From: [Eubacterium] saphenum
GTDB lineage: Bacteria > Bacillota > Clostridia > Oscillospirales > Ruminococcaceae
Length of the DNA stretch: 5,336 bases
Direction: 5' to 3'
NCBI GenBank assembly: GCA_004555635.1
Contig: SFHN01000105.1
Span: forward strand, 1 to 5,336
Shown: positions 1-5,322 of the stretch, piece by piece
Position numbering within the stretch: position 1 is the first letter of the stretch
Layout of the letters: each line of letters starts with the position of its first letter
Notes under the pieces: generated by a model
Database searches by the model: none
Told to the model about the DNA's origin: nothing
Seen by the model: only the letters and a program-made list of their open reading frames with translations
Program-made: the position numbers and the translations under genes

Positions 1-704
1 ATTCTGTCCATTCGTGTGCGGGAGAGGGTTTCACCGTGCTTGTAATTTTCGAGAAAGCTTAGCAGCTCGCCGTTGCTTGCGCAGACATAGTCGGTTTCGC
101 GCAGCGACAGCCTTAGCTTTGCGTTAGGCGAGGAGAAATACAGCACGGTGTCAATCCACACGTTTTCTCCCGCCGAGTTAAGAATGCTCTTTACGATATC
201 GCGCTGTCGGCGCATCTGCTTTATCGGGTTATCCATCTCGTTGGAAGTGGTTTTCCCGTCGCGGTAGAACTTCTTCTGCGTCCACACGTCGCTTTTCCAG
301 CTTCCGAAAATCGTACCGCTGTGGTTCTTTACCTCAACAATGATAATTCCGTTGTGGCTGATAACCAGCATATCAAGCTCCGACCGCCCACGCTTATAGC
401 GCACGGGAAGGTTGCGCAGAATAATGTTGTTGCCGCTTAGCTTTTTTACGGTGCGGTAGAGATCGCGCTCGCCGCGCAGTCCGCTGCTTAAAACCGCATA
501 CCGCCGCGCAAGCAGCACATAGCCTACGTTGCACAAAAGAATGAGGAAGATAACCACCGCGGCAATAATGGGCATAGTATACAGCCTTAGCATAACAAAG
601 GCAATAAGCAGCAGCACGGGCATCATACCGAGGATAACCTGCAAAACAAACAAAGCCGCAGCCTTTTTGTTGTTTCCGTTTCCGCTGTTATAAACCTTGT
701 TCAT
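1..704 (-). CDS. Membrane-anchored NERD-domain protein (3' end beyond window)
   Basis: The frame is open from ATG at 704-702 to the window edge (234 codons, no stop), so the C-terminus is missing. The start is supported by AAGAGGTG (717-710), 5 bases upstream. Two hydrophobic segments (about residues 16-39 and 44-65) form an N-terminal membrane hairpin. A NERD (nuclease-related) domain follows from about residue 74. It shows G-x-x-GE (E79), a strand with the acidic residue of SELDMLVI (D111), NGIIIVEVKNHSG with E124 and K126, W136/W141, and DNPIKQ at 158-163. This E-D-ExK spacing matches the endonuclease-like fold, so the catalytic set looks intact. NERD proteins are poorly characterised; DNA processing or a role at the membrane are guesses. 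It lies 15 bases downstream of ychF on the same strand, so cotranscription is likely. What follows residue 234 (for example a zinc ribbon or kinase fusion) cannot be seen. Confidence 0.88.
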   Translation of the reverse strand, partial: MNKVYNSGNGNNKKAAALFVLQVILGMMPVLLLIAFVMLRLYTMPIIAAVVIFLILLCNVGYVLLARRYAVLSSGLRGERDLYRTVKKLSGNNIILRNLPVRYKRGRSELDMLVISHNGIIIVEVKNHSGTIFGSWKSDVWTQKKFYRDGKTTSNEMDNPIKQMRRQRDIVKSILNSAGENVWIDTVLYFSSPNAKLRLSLRETDYVCASNGELLSFLENYKHGETLSRTRMDR

Positions 705-709
705 AAAAA

Positions 710-717
710 CACCTCTT
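710..717 (-). promoter_or_regulatory. Ribosome binding site of the NERD gene
   Basis: AAGAGGTG read on the minus strand lies 5 bases before ATG 704-702, inside the 15-base gap after the ychF stop. It fixes the start of a gene that has no stop in the window and supports readthrough translation of one ychF-NERD message. Confidence 0.75.
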
Positions 718-719
718 GC

Positions 720-1814
720 TTAAACGTTAAATCTGAACAGGGTAACGTCGCCGTCCCGCATAACATAATCCTTGCCCTCCAAGCGGACAAGTCCCTTTTC
801 CTTTGCCGCAGCCATACTTCCGCAGGACATAAGGTCGTCGAACGACACGATTTCCGCGCGGATAAAGCCCTTTTCAAAGTCGGTGTGGATTTTACCCGCT
901 GCCTGCGGCGCTTTTGTTCCCTTAGTGATAGTCCACGCACGAACCTCCTGCGGTCCTGCCGTGAGGTAAGAGATAAGCCCGAGCATACGGTAGCCGGTCT
1001 TTATGATACGCGAAAGCCCCGAGCTTTCGAGGTGCATATCAGCAAGGAACATCGCCTTGTCCTCGTCGTCCATATCGGACATCTCCGCCTCAATCTGAGC
1101 GCAGATGGGAAGCACCTCCGCGTGCTCCTGCTCGGCGATTTCGCAAACCGCCCTGTACTCCGCGTTTGCGTTTATGTCACCTGTGAAATCCGCTTCGGAT
1201 AGGTTTGCGGCGTAGATAACGGGCTTATTCGACAGCAAAGGCGTGTCCTTCAAAAAGCCGCGCTCATCCTCGGAGTAGTCAAAGCTGCGCGCGCTTTTTC
1301 CCTCCTCAAGGTGAGCCTTGAGCGCCTCAAAGAAGTCCGCCTCCTTCTGAAAGCTCTTGTCGCCCTTCATCGCCTTTTTTGCGCGGTCGATACGGCGCTC
1401 AACGATTTCGATATCCGAGAAGATAAGCTCAAGGTTTATCGTTTCGATATCGCGCGCCGCGCCAATACTTCCGTCAACGTGAATTATGTTGTCGTCGGCG
1501 AAGCAGCGCACAACGTGAACGATAGCGTCAACCTCGCGGATATTCGACAGGAACTTGTTTCCAAGACCCTCGCCCTTGCTCGCGCCCTTTACAAGACCGG
1601 CGATATCAACGAACTCAAGCGTTGCGGGCGTGAACTTTTCGGGGTTATACATTTTTGCAAGCTCGTCAAGGCGCTCATCAGGCACCGACACGATACCAAC
1701 GTTCGGCTCTATCGTGCAGAACGGGTAGTTTGCGCTTTCCGCGCCCGCGTTTGTGAGCGCGTTGAACAGCGTGCTCTTGCCGACATTCGGCAGACCTACC
1801 ATACCTAATTTCAT
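720..1814 (-). CDS. ychF: Ribosome-binding ATPase YchF (Obg-family P-loop NTPase)
   Basis: A full-length 364-residue YchF/OLA1 protein; the E. coli protein is 363 residues. It belongs to the Obg-related TRAFAC NTPases, which bind ribosomes and hydrolyse ATP in preference to GTP. Motifs seen: P-loop GLPNVGKST (7-15), family-typical NYPFCTIEPN (29-38), G3 DIAGL (70-74) continuing as VKGASKGEGLGN, and NLSE (204-207) in the G4 position in place of NKxD, the change linked to ATP use. The residue after DIAG is leucine, not glutamine, as expected of the HAS-type NTPases. A helical insert spans roughly 130-190 and a TGS domain roughly 281-364, ending LFRFNV. Start ATG 1814-1812 is preceded by GGAAGGA (1830-1824) with 9 bases between. 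It is the first gene of the minus-strand unit. Its usual bacterial neighbour pth is not seen; the downstream partner here is a NERD protein. Confidence 0.97.
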   Translation of the reverse strand: MKLGMVGLPNVGKSTLFNALTNAGAESANYPFCTIEPNVGIVSVPDERLDELAKMYNPEKFTPATLEFVDIAGLVKGASKGEGLGNKFLSNIREVDAIVHVVRCFADDNIIHVDGSIGAARDIETINLELIFSDIEIVERRIDRAKKAMKGDKSFQKEADFFEALKAHLEEGKSARSFDYSEDERGFLKDTPLLSNKPVIYAANLSEADFTGDINANAEYRAVCEIAEQEHAEVLPICAQIEAEMSDMDDEDKAMFLADMHLESSGLSRIIKTGYRMLGLISYLTAGPQEVRAWTITKGTKAPQAAGKIHTDFEKGFIRAEIVSFDDLMSCGSMAAAKEKGLVRLEGKDYVMRDGDVTLFRFNV

Positions 1815-1880
1815 TGTGTTTTATCCTTCCTTTTATCGGGGAAAATACCCGTGATTATGCATTTACAAAAATACACTATA

Positions 1881-1909
1881 ATTATAGCACTTTTCGGCGC
1901 ATTTTGCAA
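1881..1909 (-). promoter_or_regulatory. Sigma-A-type promoter of ychF
   Basis: On the minus strand, TTGCAA (1909-1904) and a perfect TATAAT (1886-1881) are separated by exactly 17 bases. TGC immediately before the -10 gives an extended -10 (TGnTATAAT). The expected transcription start is near 1874, leaving about 60 bases of leader before ATG 1814. The -10 sits in a 12-base palindrome (ctataattatag, 1876-1887), so a TATAAT also reads on the plus strand at 1877-1882. I see no good -35 for that direction. Confidence 0.8.
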
Positions 1910-2023
1910 GTGCAAATTCTTTGGGCTGCGCTTACGCGCGGGATTTCACCCAAAATCGAAATTTCAGGCGCCTTTGAACCCCGCCGTTCGGCAATCTGCG
2001 CAAACGTTCCGCTGAACGAAAGG

Positions 2024-2076
2024 CGGAATTGCCCGTCGGGGCACCCGACCGGAATTGCCCGTCGGGGCGCCCCGAC
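2024..2076. repeat. Two-copy GC-rich tandem repeat (26/27-bp units)
   Basis: The 19-base string cggaattgcccgtcggggc occurs at 2024-2042 and again at 2050-2068. Each copy is followed by a close variant of acccgac or gccccgac, making two abutting units (2024-2049 and 2050-2076). Each unit has its own inverted pair of the gtcggg / cccgac type. It resembles the intergenic palindromic repeats often found dispersed in Clostridia. A genome-wide count would be needed to call it a family. Confidence 0.75.
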
Positions 2077-2087
2077 AAATTTTTTCC
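2061..2087 (+). terminator. Palindrome plus T-run, intrinsic terminator-like
   Basis: gtcggggcgccccgac (2061-2076) is a perfect 16-base palindrome. It is followed by aaa and six T residues (2077-2085 region), which resembles a plus-strand rho-independent terminator. A perfect palindrome leaves no unpaired loop, so the real RNA hairpin would open at the centre. No plus-strand gene ends just upstream in this window. If functional, it would block transcription entering the efflux genes or act as an attenuator of a transcript started farther upstream. Confidence 0.35.
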
Positions 2088-2098
2088 GTTTCGCTCGG

Positions 2099-2104
2099 TA
2101 TAAT
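2099..2104 (+). promoter_or_regulatory. Candidate -10 box for the efflux pair
   Basis: A perfect TATAAT lies 55 bases before the ATG at 2160, with an expected transcription start near 2111. No good -35 is found at 16-18 bases: positions 2076-2081 read caaatt, and the closest TTGACA-like hexamer, ccgaca at 2072-2077, is 21 bases away. The promoter may therefore be weak or activator-dependent. Confidence 0.45.
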
Positions 2105-2117
2105 ATTCCGCCCGCAA

Positions 2118-2146
2118 GTCACAATATAAGGGTAATATTTTGTGAC
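2118..2146. promoter_or_regulatory. Dyad (operator- or hairpin-like) before the adaptor gene
   Basis: GTCACAATAT (2118-2127) and ATTTTGTGAC (2137-2146) are inverted with 9 of 10 positions matching around a 9-base centre. The outer seven bases (gtcacaa / ttgtgac) match perfectly. The dyad lies just after the predicted transcription start and touches the ribosome binding site (AGGGGGA from 2147). It could be a repressor operator or an RNA hairpin affecting translation. No known regulator site is matched with confidence. Confidence 0.4.
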
Positions 2147-2153
2147 AGGGGGA
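2147..2153 (+). promoter_or_regulatory. Ribosome binding site deciding the adaptor start
   Basis: AGGGGGA sits about 6 bases before ATG 2160-2162. A GTG at 2142 in the same frame would add six residues (MTGGTV) but has no ribosome binding site and would itself contain this one, so ATG 2160 is preferred. Confidence 0.7.
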
Positions 2154-2159
2154 ACGGTT

Positions 2160-3107
2160 ATGAAAAGAATTATCGCGGTTGCTGCAGCAAGCCTTGCGGT
2201 TATCGGGCTGGTGATATCCGCGCCCGGAGTGGTGGAGAAAAGCGTGCCGGCTATGAAAACGGTGAGCGCCCTGCCGCGCACCTACACCGAAAAGGTTACG
2301 GCAAGCGGCTCGCTTAGCTACATCGGTCAGAAGGAGGTCACCTCCGCGCTGCCGCTGGTTATCGGCAGCTTCCTTGTCGGCGAGGGCGATACTGTTGAGG
2401 TCGGGGACAGGCTCGCGACAGTTGACAAAAAGGCTACCGCGTCGCTTATCGAATCTTTGGGGCAGGTTTATCAGCTCGCCGTGGCAAGCTCAAACCTCTC
2501 GGCTGCGGTGTCGCTCATTCCGTCGGAGGTTGTCGCGGACTGCGCGGGGCGCGTTGTTTCGACAGCGGGAAACGGCGCGGCGGTTGAGAGCGGATACAGC
2601 ATTGCCACGATAGCCGCAACGGACACGCTTATGGTAACTGCGGCGGTAAGCGAGCTTGCGATTTCCCGCGTATGCGAGGGTCAGCAGGCGCGTTTCACCT
2701 GCGCGGCTTATCCCGACACTGTTTTCTGCGGAACGGTCAGCAGAATCGCCTCCTCCGCGCGCAACAGGTACAACGGCGCGGTGCTTGAAACGGTGGTTGA
2801 CGTAGTGATTTCCCCCGACCGCGAGGACGCGCGCTTAAAAAGCGGGCTTACCGCATATGTCGAGATACTGCTTTCCGACCCGCGCGAAATCTGCGTTCTT
2901 CCCTACGAAGCAATCGGGCAGGACGAGGCGGGGGAATATGTCTACGTCTACCGGGACGGCGAGGCGCAGCGCCGCGGCATATTTACCGGCGCGGAGTTTT
3001 CCGACGGAACGGAAATTCTGAAGGGCGTTTCGGTATCGGACGAGGTGTTCGCTTCGCCGTCGGACATTGAAGGCCGCGGCTTTATCCGAATGGAGGGCGG
3101 CGAATGA
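2160..3107 (+). CDS. HlyD/MacA-like efflux adaptor (membrane-fusion protein)
   Basis: A 315-residue periplasmic-adaptor-type protein working with an ABC exporter on the outer face of the membrane. One N-terminal membrane anchor (about residues 4-22) has no lipobox. The first half of a lipoyl/barrel-sandwich domain is at 58-90 (ALPLVIGSFLVGEGDTVEVG). The second half is at about 122-154 (VADCAGRVVS...VESGYSIATI). A beta-barrel region follows at about 155-231 and a membrane-proximal domain at about 236-305 (CVLPYEAIGQDEAGEYVYVY). The segment between the two lipoyl halves is only about 30 residues, far shorter than the long coiled-coil hairpin of MacA or HlyD, as expected where there is no outer-membrane channel to reach. 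The stop overlaps the permease start in ATGA (3104-3107), so the two are translationally coupled. Which substrate is exported cannot be told. Confidence 0.88.
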   Translation: MKRIIAVAAASLAVIGLVISAPGVVEKSVPAMKTVSALPRTYTEKVTASGSLSYIGQKEVTSALPLVIGSFLVGEGDTVEVGDRLATVDKKATASLIESLGQVYQLAVASSNLSAAVSLIPSEVVADCAGRVVSTAGNGAAVESGYSIATIAATDTLMVTAAVSELAISRVCEGQQARFTCAAYPDTVFCGTVSRIASSARNRYNGAVLETVVDVVISPDREDARLKSGLTAYVEILLSDPREICVLPYEAIGQDEAGEYVYVYRDGEAQRRGIFTGAEFSDGTEILKGVSVSDEVFASPSDIEGRGFIRMEGGE

Positions 3108-4282
3108 ATATCTCAAAGGCGATACTAAACATATTCCGCGCAAAAACGCGCTCGCTGCTGACAATGGCGGGGATAGCCGTCGGCGTGTTCTCGGTTGTGC
3201 TGATATCGACGGTGGGCGCGGTCGGCACCGAGCAGGTCAGCGCAAAGCTGATAACAATGGGCGTTGACACGCTTTTGGTTCAGCCCGCGGACAAGTGCGT
3301 TTCCGTCGCGATAACGGATAACGACCTTTCGATTGTGCGCTCTGTCGAGGGAGTCAGCGAGGTAATGCCGCTTATGTCAAGCATAACCGAAGCGCGGCTT
3401 ATCGGGCGGCGGTTTGACGCGTATGTGTGGGGCGTGGACAAAAGCGCGGACAGCCTTATTTCCCTTAAAGCGAAGCACGGCAGGCTTATTAACAACAGCG
3501 ACACGGCAGGACGGCGGCGCGTGTGCGTTATCGACGAAAAATTCGCGCTCGACAGCTACGGCAGGGGGAATATAACGGGGAAAAAGGTGAACGTGTTTCT
3601 TGGGGGTAAGTATCACGAGTTTGAGATAGTCGGGGTTGCGGAAACGGGGCTGTCGGGGGTTCAGGGTATGCTTACGAACATTGTTCCCGCGTTTGTGTAT
3701 ATCCCGATAAGCACAATGCAGTCGCTGTGCGGGCGGACGACCTATGACAAGATTGCGGTAAAGCTTTCGGAAATCGACGGCGACGAGGCGGTGGTTAGCG
3801 AGGTTACTGCGGCGCTTAACGAGGAAAACCGCCACGTTGACGGCTACGTCTGCAACAATCTTCTGAGCCAGAAGTCCCAGCTTGACGACATTCTCGGGAT
3901 AGTGACAACGGTACTGTCGCTTGTCGCGGGGATATCGCTGATTGTGTCGGGAATATCAGTGATGACGACTATGATGATGAGCGTCGGCGAGCGGACGCGG
4001 GAGATAGGCATAAAAAAGAGTATCGGTGCAAGAAAGCGCGATATCTGCGCGGAGTTTCTTACCGAGAGCATAACGCTGTCGCTGCTTGGAAGCGCGGGCG
4101 GAATGGCTGCGGGGCTGTCGGTGGCGGTGCTCGGCTGCGCGCTTGCGGGCGTTCCGTTTTCGGTTGAGCCTGCGAGCCTTGCGGCTTCGGCGGGCGCGTC
4201 TGCGCTTATCGGCGCGATTTTCGGCGCGTACCCCGCCTACAAGGCAGCGGCGCTTAACCCCGCCGACGCCCTGCGAATGTAG
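3104..4282 (+). CDS. MacB/FtsX-type ABC transporter permease
   Basis: A 392-residue permease with the MacB plan. TM1 is at about 18-40 (SLLTMAGIAVGVFSVVLIS), followed by a large extracytoplasmic domain at about 41-258. TM2 is at about 262-290, TM3 at about 322-353 and TM4 at about 362-382. The cytoplasmic stretch after TM2, SVGERTREIGIKKSIGARKR (293-312), is the conserved FtsX-family region that contacts the ATPase. The C-terminus AYPAYKAAALNPADALRM is the usual P-A-x-x-A-A-x-L-x-P-x-x-A-L-R ending. Ribosome binding site GGAGGG (3092-3097) lies inside the end of the adaptor gene. The nucleotide-binding domain is not fused here and no ATPase gene is in the window, so a separate ATPase must be supplied from elsewhere. 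An inverted-repeat element begins 3 bases after the stop codon. Confidence 0.93.
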   Translation: MNISKAILNIFRAKTRSLLTMAGIAVGVFSVVLISTVGAVGTEQVSAKLITMGVDTLLVQPADKCVSVAITDNDLSIVRSVEGVSEVMPLMSSITEARLIGRRFDAYVWGVDKSADSLISLKAKHGRLINNSDTAGRRRVCVIDEKFALDSYGRGNITGKKVNVFLGGKYHEFEIVGVAETGLSGVQGMLTNIVPAFVYIPISTMQSLCGRTTYDKIAVKLSEIDGDEAVVSEVTAALNEENRHVDGYVCNNLLSQKSQLDDILGIVTTVLSLVAGISLIVSGISVMTTMMMSVGERTREIGIKKSIGARKRDICAEFLTESITLSLLGSAGGMAAGLSVAVLGCALAGVPFSVEPASLAASAGASALIGAIFGAYPAYKAAALNPADALRM

Positions 4283-4285
4283 GTC

Positions 4286-4376
4286 GGTCGAGTGCCTCGA
4301 CACGCTGTTCCGCCTTTTGTTAGGCGCAACGGTTGGTAGGTTAATTACCGGCGGGGGTGTTACGCTCCTGCCGTTT
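4286..4376 (+). repeat. Left terminal inverted repeat
   Basis: This 91-base arm has an outer identical block (4286-4318), a divergent 19-base block (4319-4337) and an inner block (4338-4376) with 36 of 39 matches to the right arm. The outer tip holds GTCGAG-tgc-CTCGAC. The inner block is an imperfect palindrome around gttac. Confidence 0.88.
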
Positions 4377-4421
4377 CGATTTTGGGTGTACTCCCGCGCG
4401 AAGCGCGGACTGTTTTTCGCT

Positions 4422-4440
4422 TCCTTTTGACACAAAAGGA
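4422..4440. repeat. Perfect short hairpin inside the element
   Basis: TCCTTTTG (4422-4429), loop ACA, then CAAAAGGA (4433-4440): eight perfect base pairs. A smaller hairpin, ccgcgc-gaa-gcgcgg, precedes it (4394-4408), and tgtgc-ttc-gcaca follows (4456-4468). Confidence 0.7.
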
Positions 4441-4485
4441 CGCATTATCGCATTATGTGCTTCGCACAAAGCGCTAAAGGGGCAA

Positions 4486-4546
4486 GGGGGGAAAAACAAG
4501 AGTTCTCCCCCCATTGTTGCTTCGTTCATCAGAACGAAACAACAAT
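4486..4546. repeat. G6/C6 stem and 15-bp hairpin in the element core
   Basis: Six G at 4486-4491 can pair with six C at 4507-4512. Directly after, attgttgcttcgttc (4513-4527) and gaacgaaacaacaat (4532-4546) pair with a single mismatch around the loop atca. The two stems stack next to each other, so the centre of the element could be highly structured as RNA or as a cruciform. Confidence 0.7.
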
Positions 4547-4619
4547 CAAAACCGAAGTCATTCGCGCTTTGACAATGCGTTCGCCGGTTTGTGGCGATTC
4601 GCGATAAAAATTGCGCAGA

Positions 4620-4709
4620 AAACGGCAGGAGCGTAACGCCCCCGCCGTTAATCAACCTATGCAAATGTATCCTGCTAAAAGGCGGAACAGCGTGTCGAGG
4701 CACTCGACC
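4620..4709 (-). repeat. Right terminal inverted repeat
   Basis: This 90-base arm is inverted relative to the left one: inner block 4620-4658, divergent 18-base block 4659-4676, outer block 4677-4709. The inner block folds on itself (aacggcaggagcg / cgcccccgccgtt, 11 of 13 positions paired around taa). Identity with the left arm stops sharply at 4709/4286. Confidence 0.88.
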
Positions 4710-4744
4710 CTGCCGTTGTTAAACTGCTAAAATCAAGTTACCCG

Positions 4745-5275
4745 TCAGAGCGCCGATTTGCCCGCCGAAGCACCCTGCTCGGGGCGCGCCGCGCCTAATA
4801 TCGACATAACGGGCTTGCTGCGCTCCAGCACCAGCTTGAACAGCGGGCAGCCGATTATCGTGATAACCACAAGCTCTCCGAGCGCAACCGTCGCCGCGCT
4901 GAACCAGAAAGGCTCTCCGCACAGGTAAAGCTCAAGCCCTACGATAAGCCCGTTTGCGACAACCGGAAGCAGCGAGGCAAGCCAGATGTTCGGCATTCTG
5001 AACATCGGAAGCACCGCAGCAGCCGTCGCCAGCGTGCCGAAAATGATGTCGTAAAGACCGAACGGGCTGAACAGGTTCGCGATAAAGCAGCCGAGGATAA
5101 GTGCCGCGCTGTAATCCTTTCTGTAAAAGCACAGCAGCACCAGTATCTCCGAAAATCGGAACTGAATCGGACCGTAGGAAATCCCCGAGAATTGGATTGT
5201 AATCACCACATAAAGCGCCGCTACAATCGCCAATCTCACCATATTTACGAGGGTAAAAATTTTGTTTTCGGACAT
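4745..5275 (-). CDS. queT: QueT-type ECF transporter S component (queuosine precursor uptake)
   Basis: A 176-residue, almost wholly hydrophobic protein with about five to six membrane segments, the size and shape of an ECF substrate-binding (S) subunit. Family-typical stretches are IQFRFSEILVLLCF (37-50), GCFIANLFSPFGLYDIIFG (62-80) and LPVVANGLIVGLEL (103-116), as in the QueT family. QueT is thought to bind a queuosine precursor (preQ0, preQ1 or queuine) and to work with the shared EcfA/A'/T energising module, which is not in this window. The start ATG 5275-5273 has AAGGAG (5288-5283) 7 bases upstream. The preQ1-I aptamer in front of it independently supports the assignment. Its stop lies 35 bases from the MITE-like element, and it runs convergently with the efflux operon. 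Confidence 0.93.
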   Translation of the reverse strand: MSENKIFTLVNMVRLAIVAALYVVITIQFSGISYGPIQFRFSEILVLLCFYRKDYSAALILGCFIANLFSPFGLYDIIFGTLATAAAVLPMFRMPNIWLASLLPVVANGLIVGLELYLCGEPFWFSAATVALGELVVITIIGCPLFKLVLERSKPVMSILGAARPEQGASAGKSAL

Positions 5276-5282
5276 AAAAAAA

Positions 5283-5322
5283 CTCCTTGTTTTTTAACGG
5301 TGGTTAGCAAAGACAACACCGT
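5283..5322 (-). promoter_or_regulatory. preQ1-I riboswitch controlling queT
   Basis: On the minus strand, stem P1 is ACGGTG (5322-5317) with CACCGT (5302-5297). The loop between ends in CTAAC, whose last C (5303) takes the place of the ligand-pairing cytosine of known preQ1-I aptamers. It is followed by the A-rich TAAAAAA (5296-5290) and then CAAGG (5289-5285), which can pair with CTTTG (5312-5308; one G-U) to form the P2 pseudoknot. Because CAAGGAG contains the Shine-Dalgarno sequence, ligand binding should hide it and shut off translation. The order and spacing closely match the Thermoanaerobacter-type aptamer (UAAC, then P1, then A-rich, then CAAGG). The promoter lies beyond the window edge. 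Confidence 0.92.

Larger units (their letters stand above)
1815..2159. other. Divergent intergenic region between ychF and the efflux pair
   Basis: This 345-base stretch has no convincing gene. The ychF side (1815-1915) is AT-rich and holds its ribosome binding site and promoter. The middle (about 1916-2076) is GC-rich and full of self-complementary pieces: cgttc at 1985-1989 can pair with gaacg at 2014-2018, ccgcc at 1981-1985 with ggcgg at 2022-2026, plus the tandem repeat listed separately. The efflux side (2077-2159) turns AT-rich and holds a -10 box, a dyad and the ribosome binding site. Open frames that cross this region lack a ribosome binding site and recognisable protein features. 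Confidence 0.6.
4286..4709. mobile_element. MITE-like non-autonomous element with ~90-bp terminal inverted repeats
   Basis: This 424-bp element fills nearly all of the gap between the convergent permease and queT genes. Its left end (4286-4376) and right end (4620-4709) are inverted copies. The outer 33 bases are identical, then comes an unmatched block of 19 versus 18 bases, then an inner 39 bases with 36 matches. The 243-bp core (4377-4619) encodes no transposase and contains several short hairpins. Both ends start ggtcgagtgcctcgac, itself a small inverted repeat. No clear target-site duplication is seen: the left flank reads gtaggtc and the right flank ctgccgt. Small frames inside it on both strands have no ribosome binding sites or protein-like features and mirror one another through the repeats. 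The transposase family that would move it is unknown. Confidence 0.8.

Noticed and set aside
1..704. Restriction or anti-phage defence gene
   Set aside because: The NERD domain is nuclease-like, but its neighbour is housekeeping ychF and no partner defence genes are visible; the truncated C-terminus prevents a stronger call.
2024..2076. CRISPR array
   Set aside because: There are only two abutting copies, without unique spacers between them.
2118..2146. CRP/FNR- or Rex-type binding site
   Set aside because: The half-sites point the wrong way (TCACA before TGTGA) and the spacing of 9 does not fit those regulators.
2142..2159. GTG at 2142 as start of the adaptor
   Set aside because: It would put the AGGGGGA ribosome binding site inside the gene; ATG 2160 has correct spacing and begins a normal MKRII signal-anchor.
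1814..2317. Open frame of 167 codons on the plus strand across the intergenic region
   Set aside because: It starts on the ychF promoter side, runs through the tandem repeat and the adaptor's ribosome binding site, overlaps the adaptor out of frame, and shows no family features or ribosome binding site.
4283..4330. Conventional intrinsic terminator of the permease gene
   Set aside because: The GTCGAG/CTCGAC hairpin has no T-run directly after it; the tttt at 4315-4318 is 13 bases away. Termination may be by the element as a whole, but no single site can be called.
4341..4703. 120-codon minus-strand frame and a 71-codon plus-strand frame (4357-4572) in the element
   Set aside because: Both are made of inverted-repeat and hairpin sequence, have no ribosome binding site, and mirror each other's terminal peptide (GGGVTLLPF) only because the repeats are symmetrical. 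No transposase motifs.
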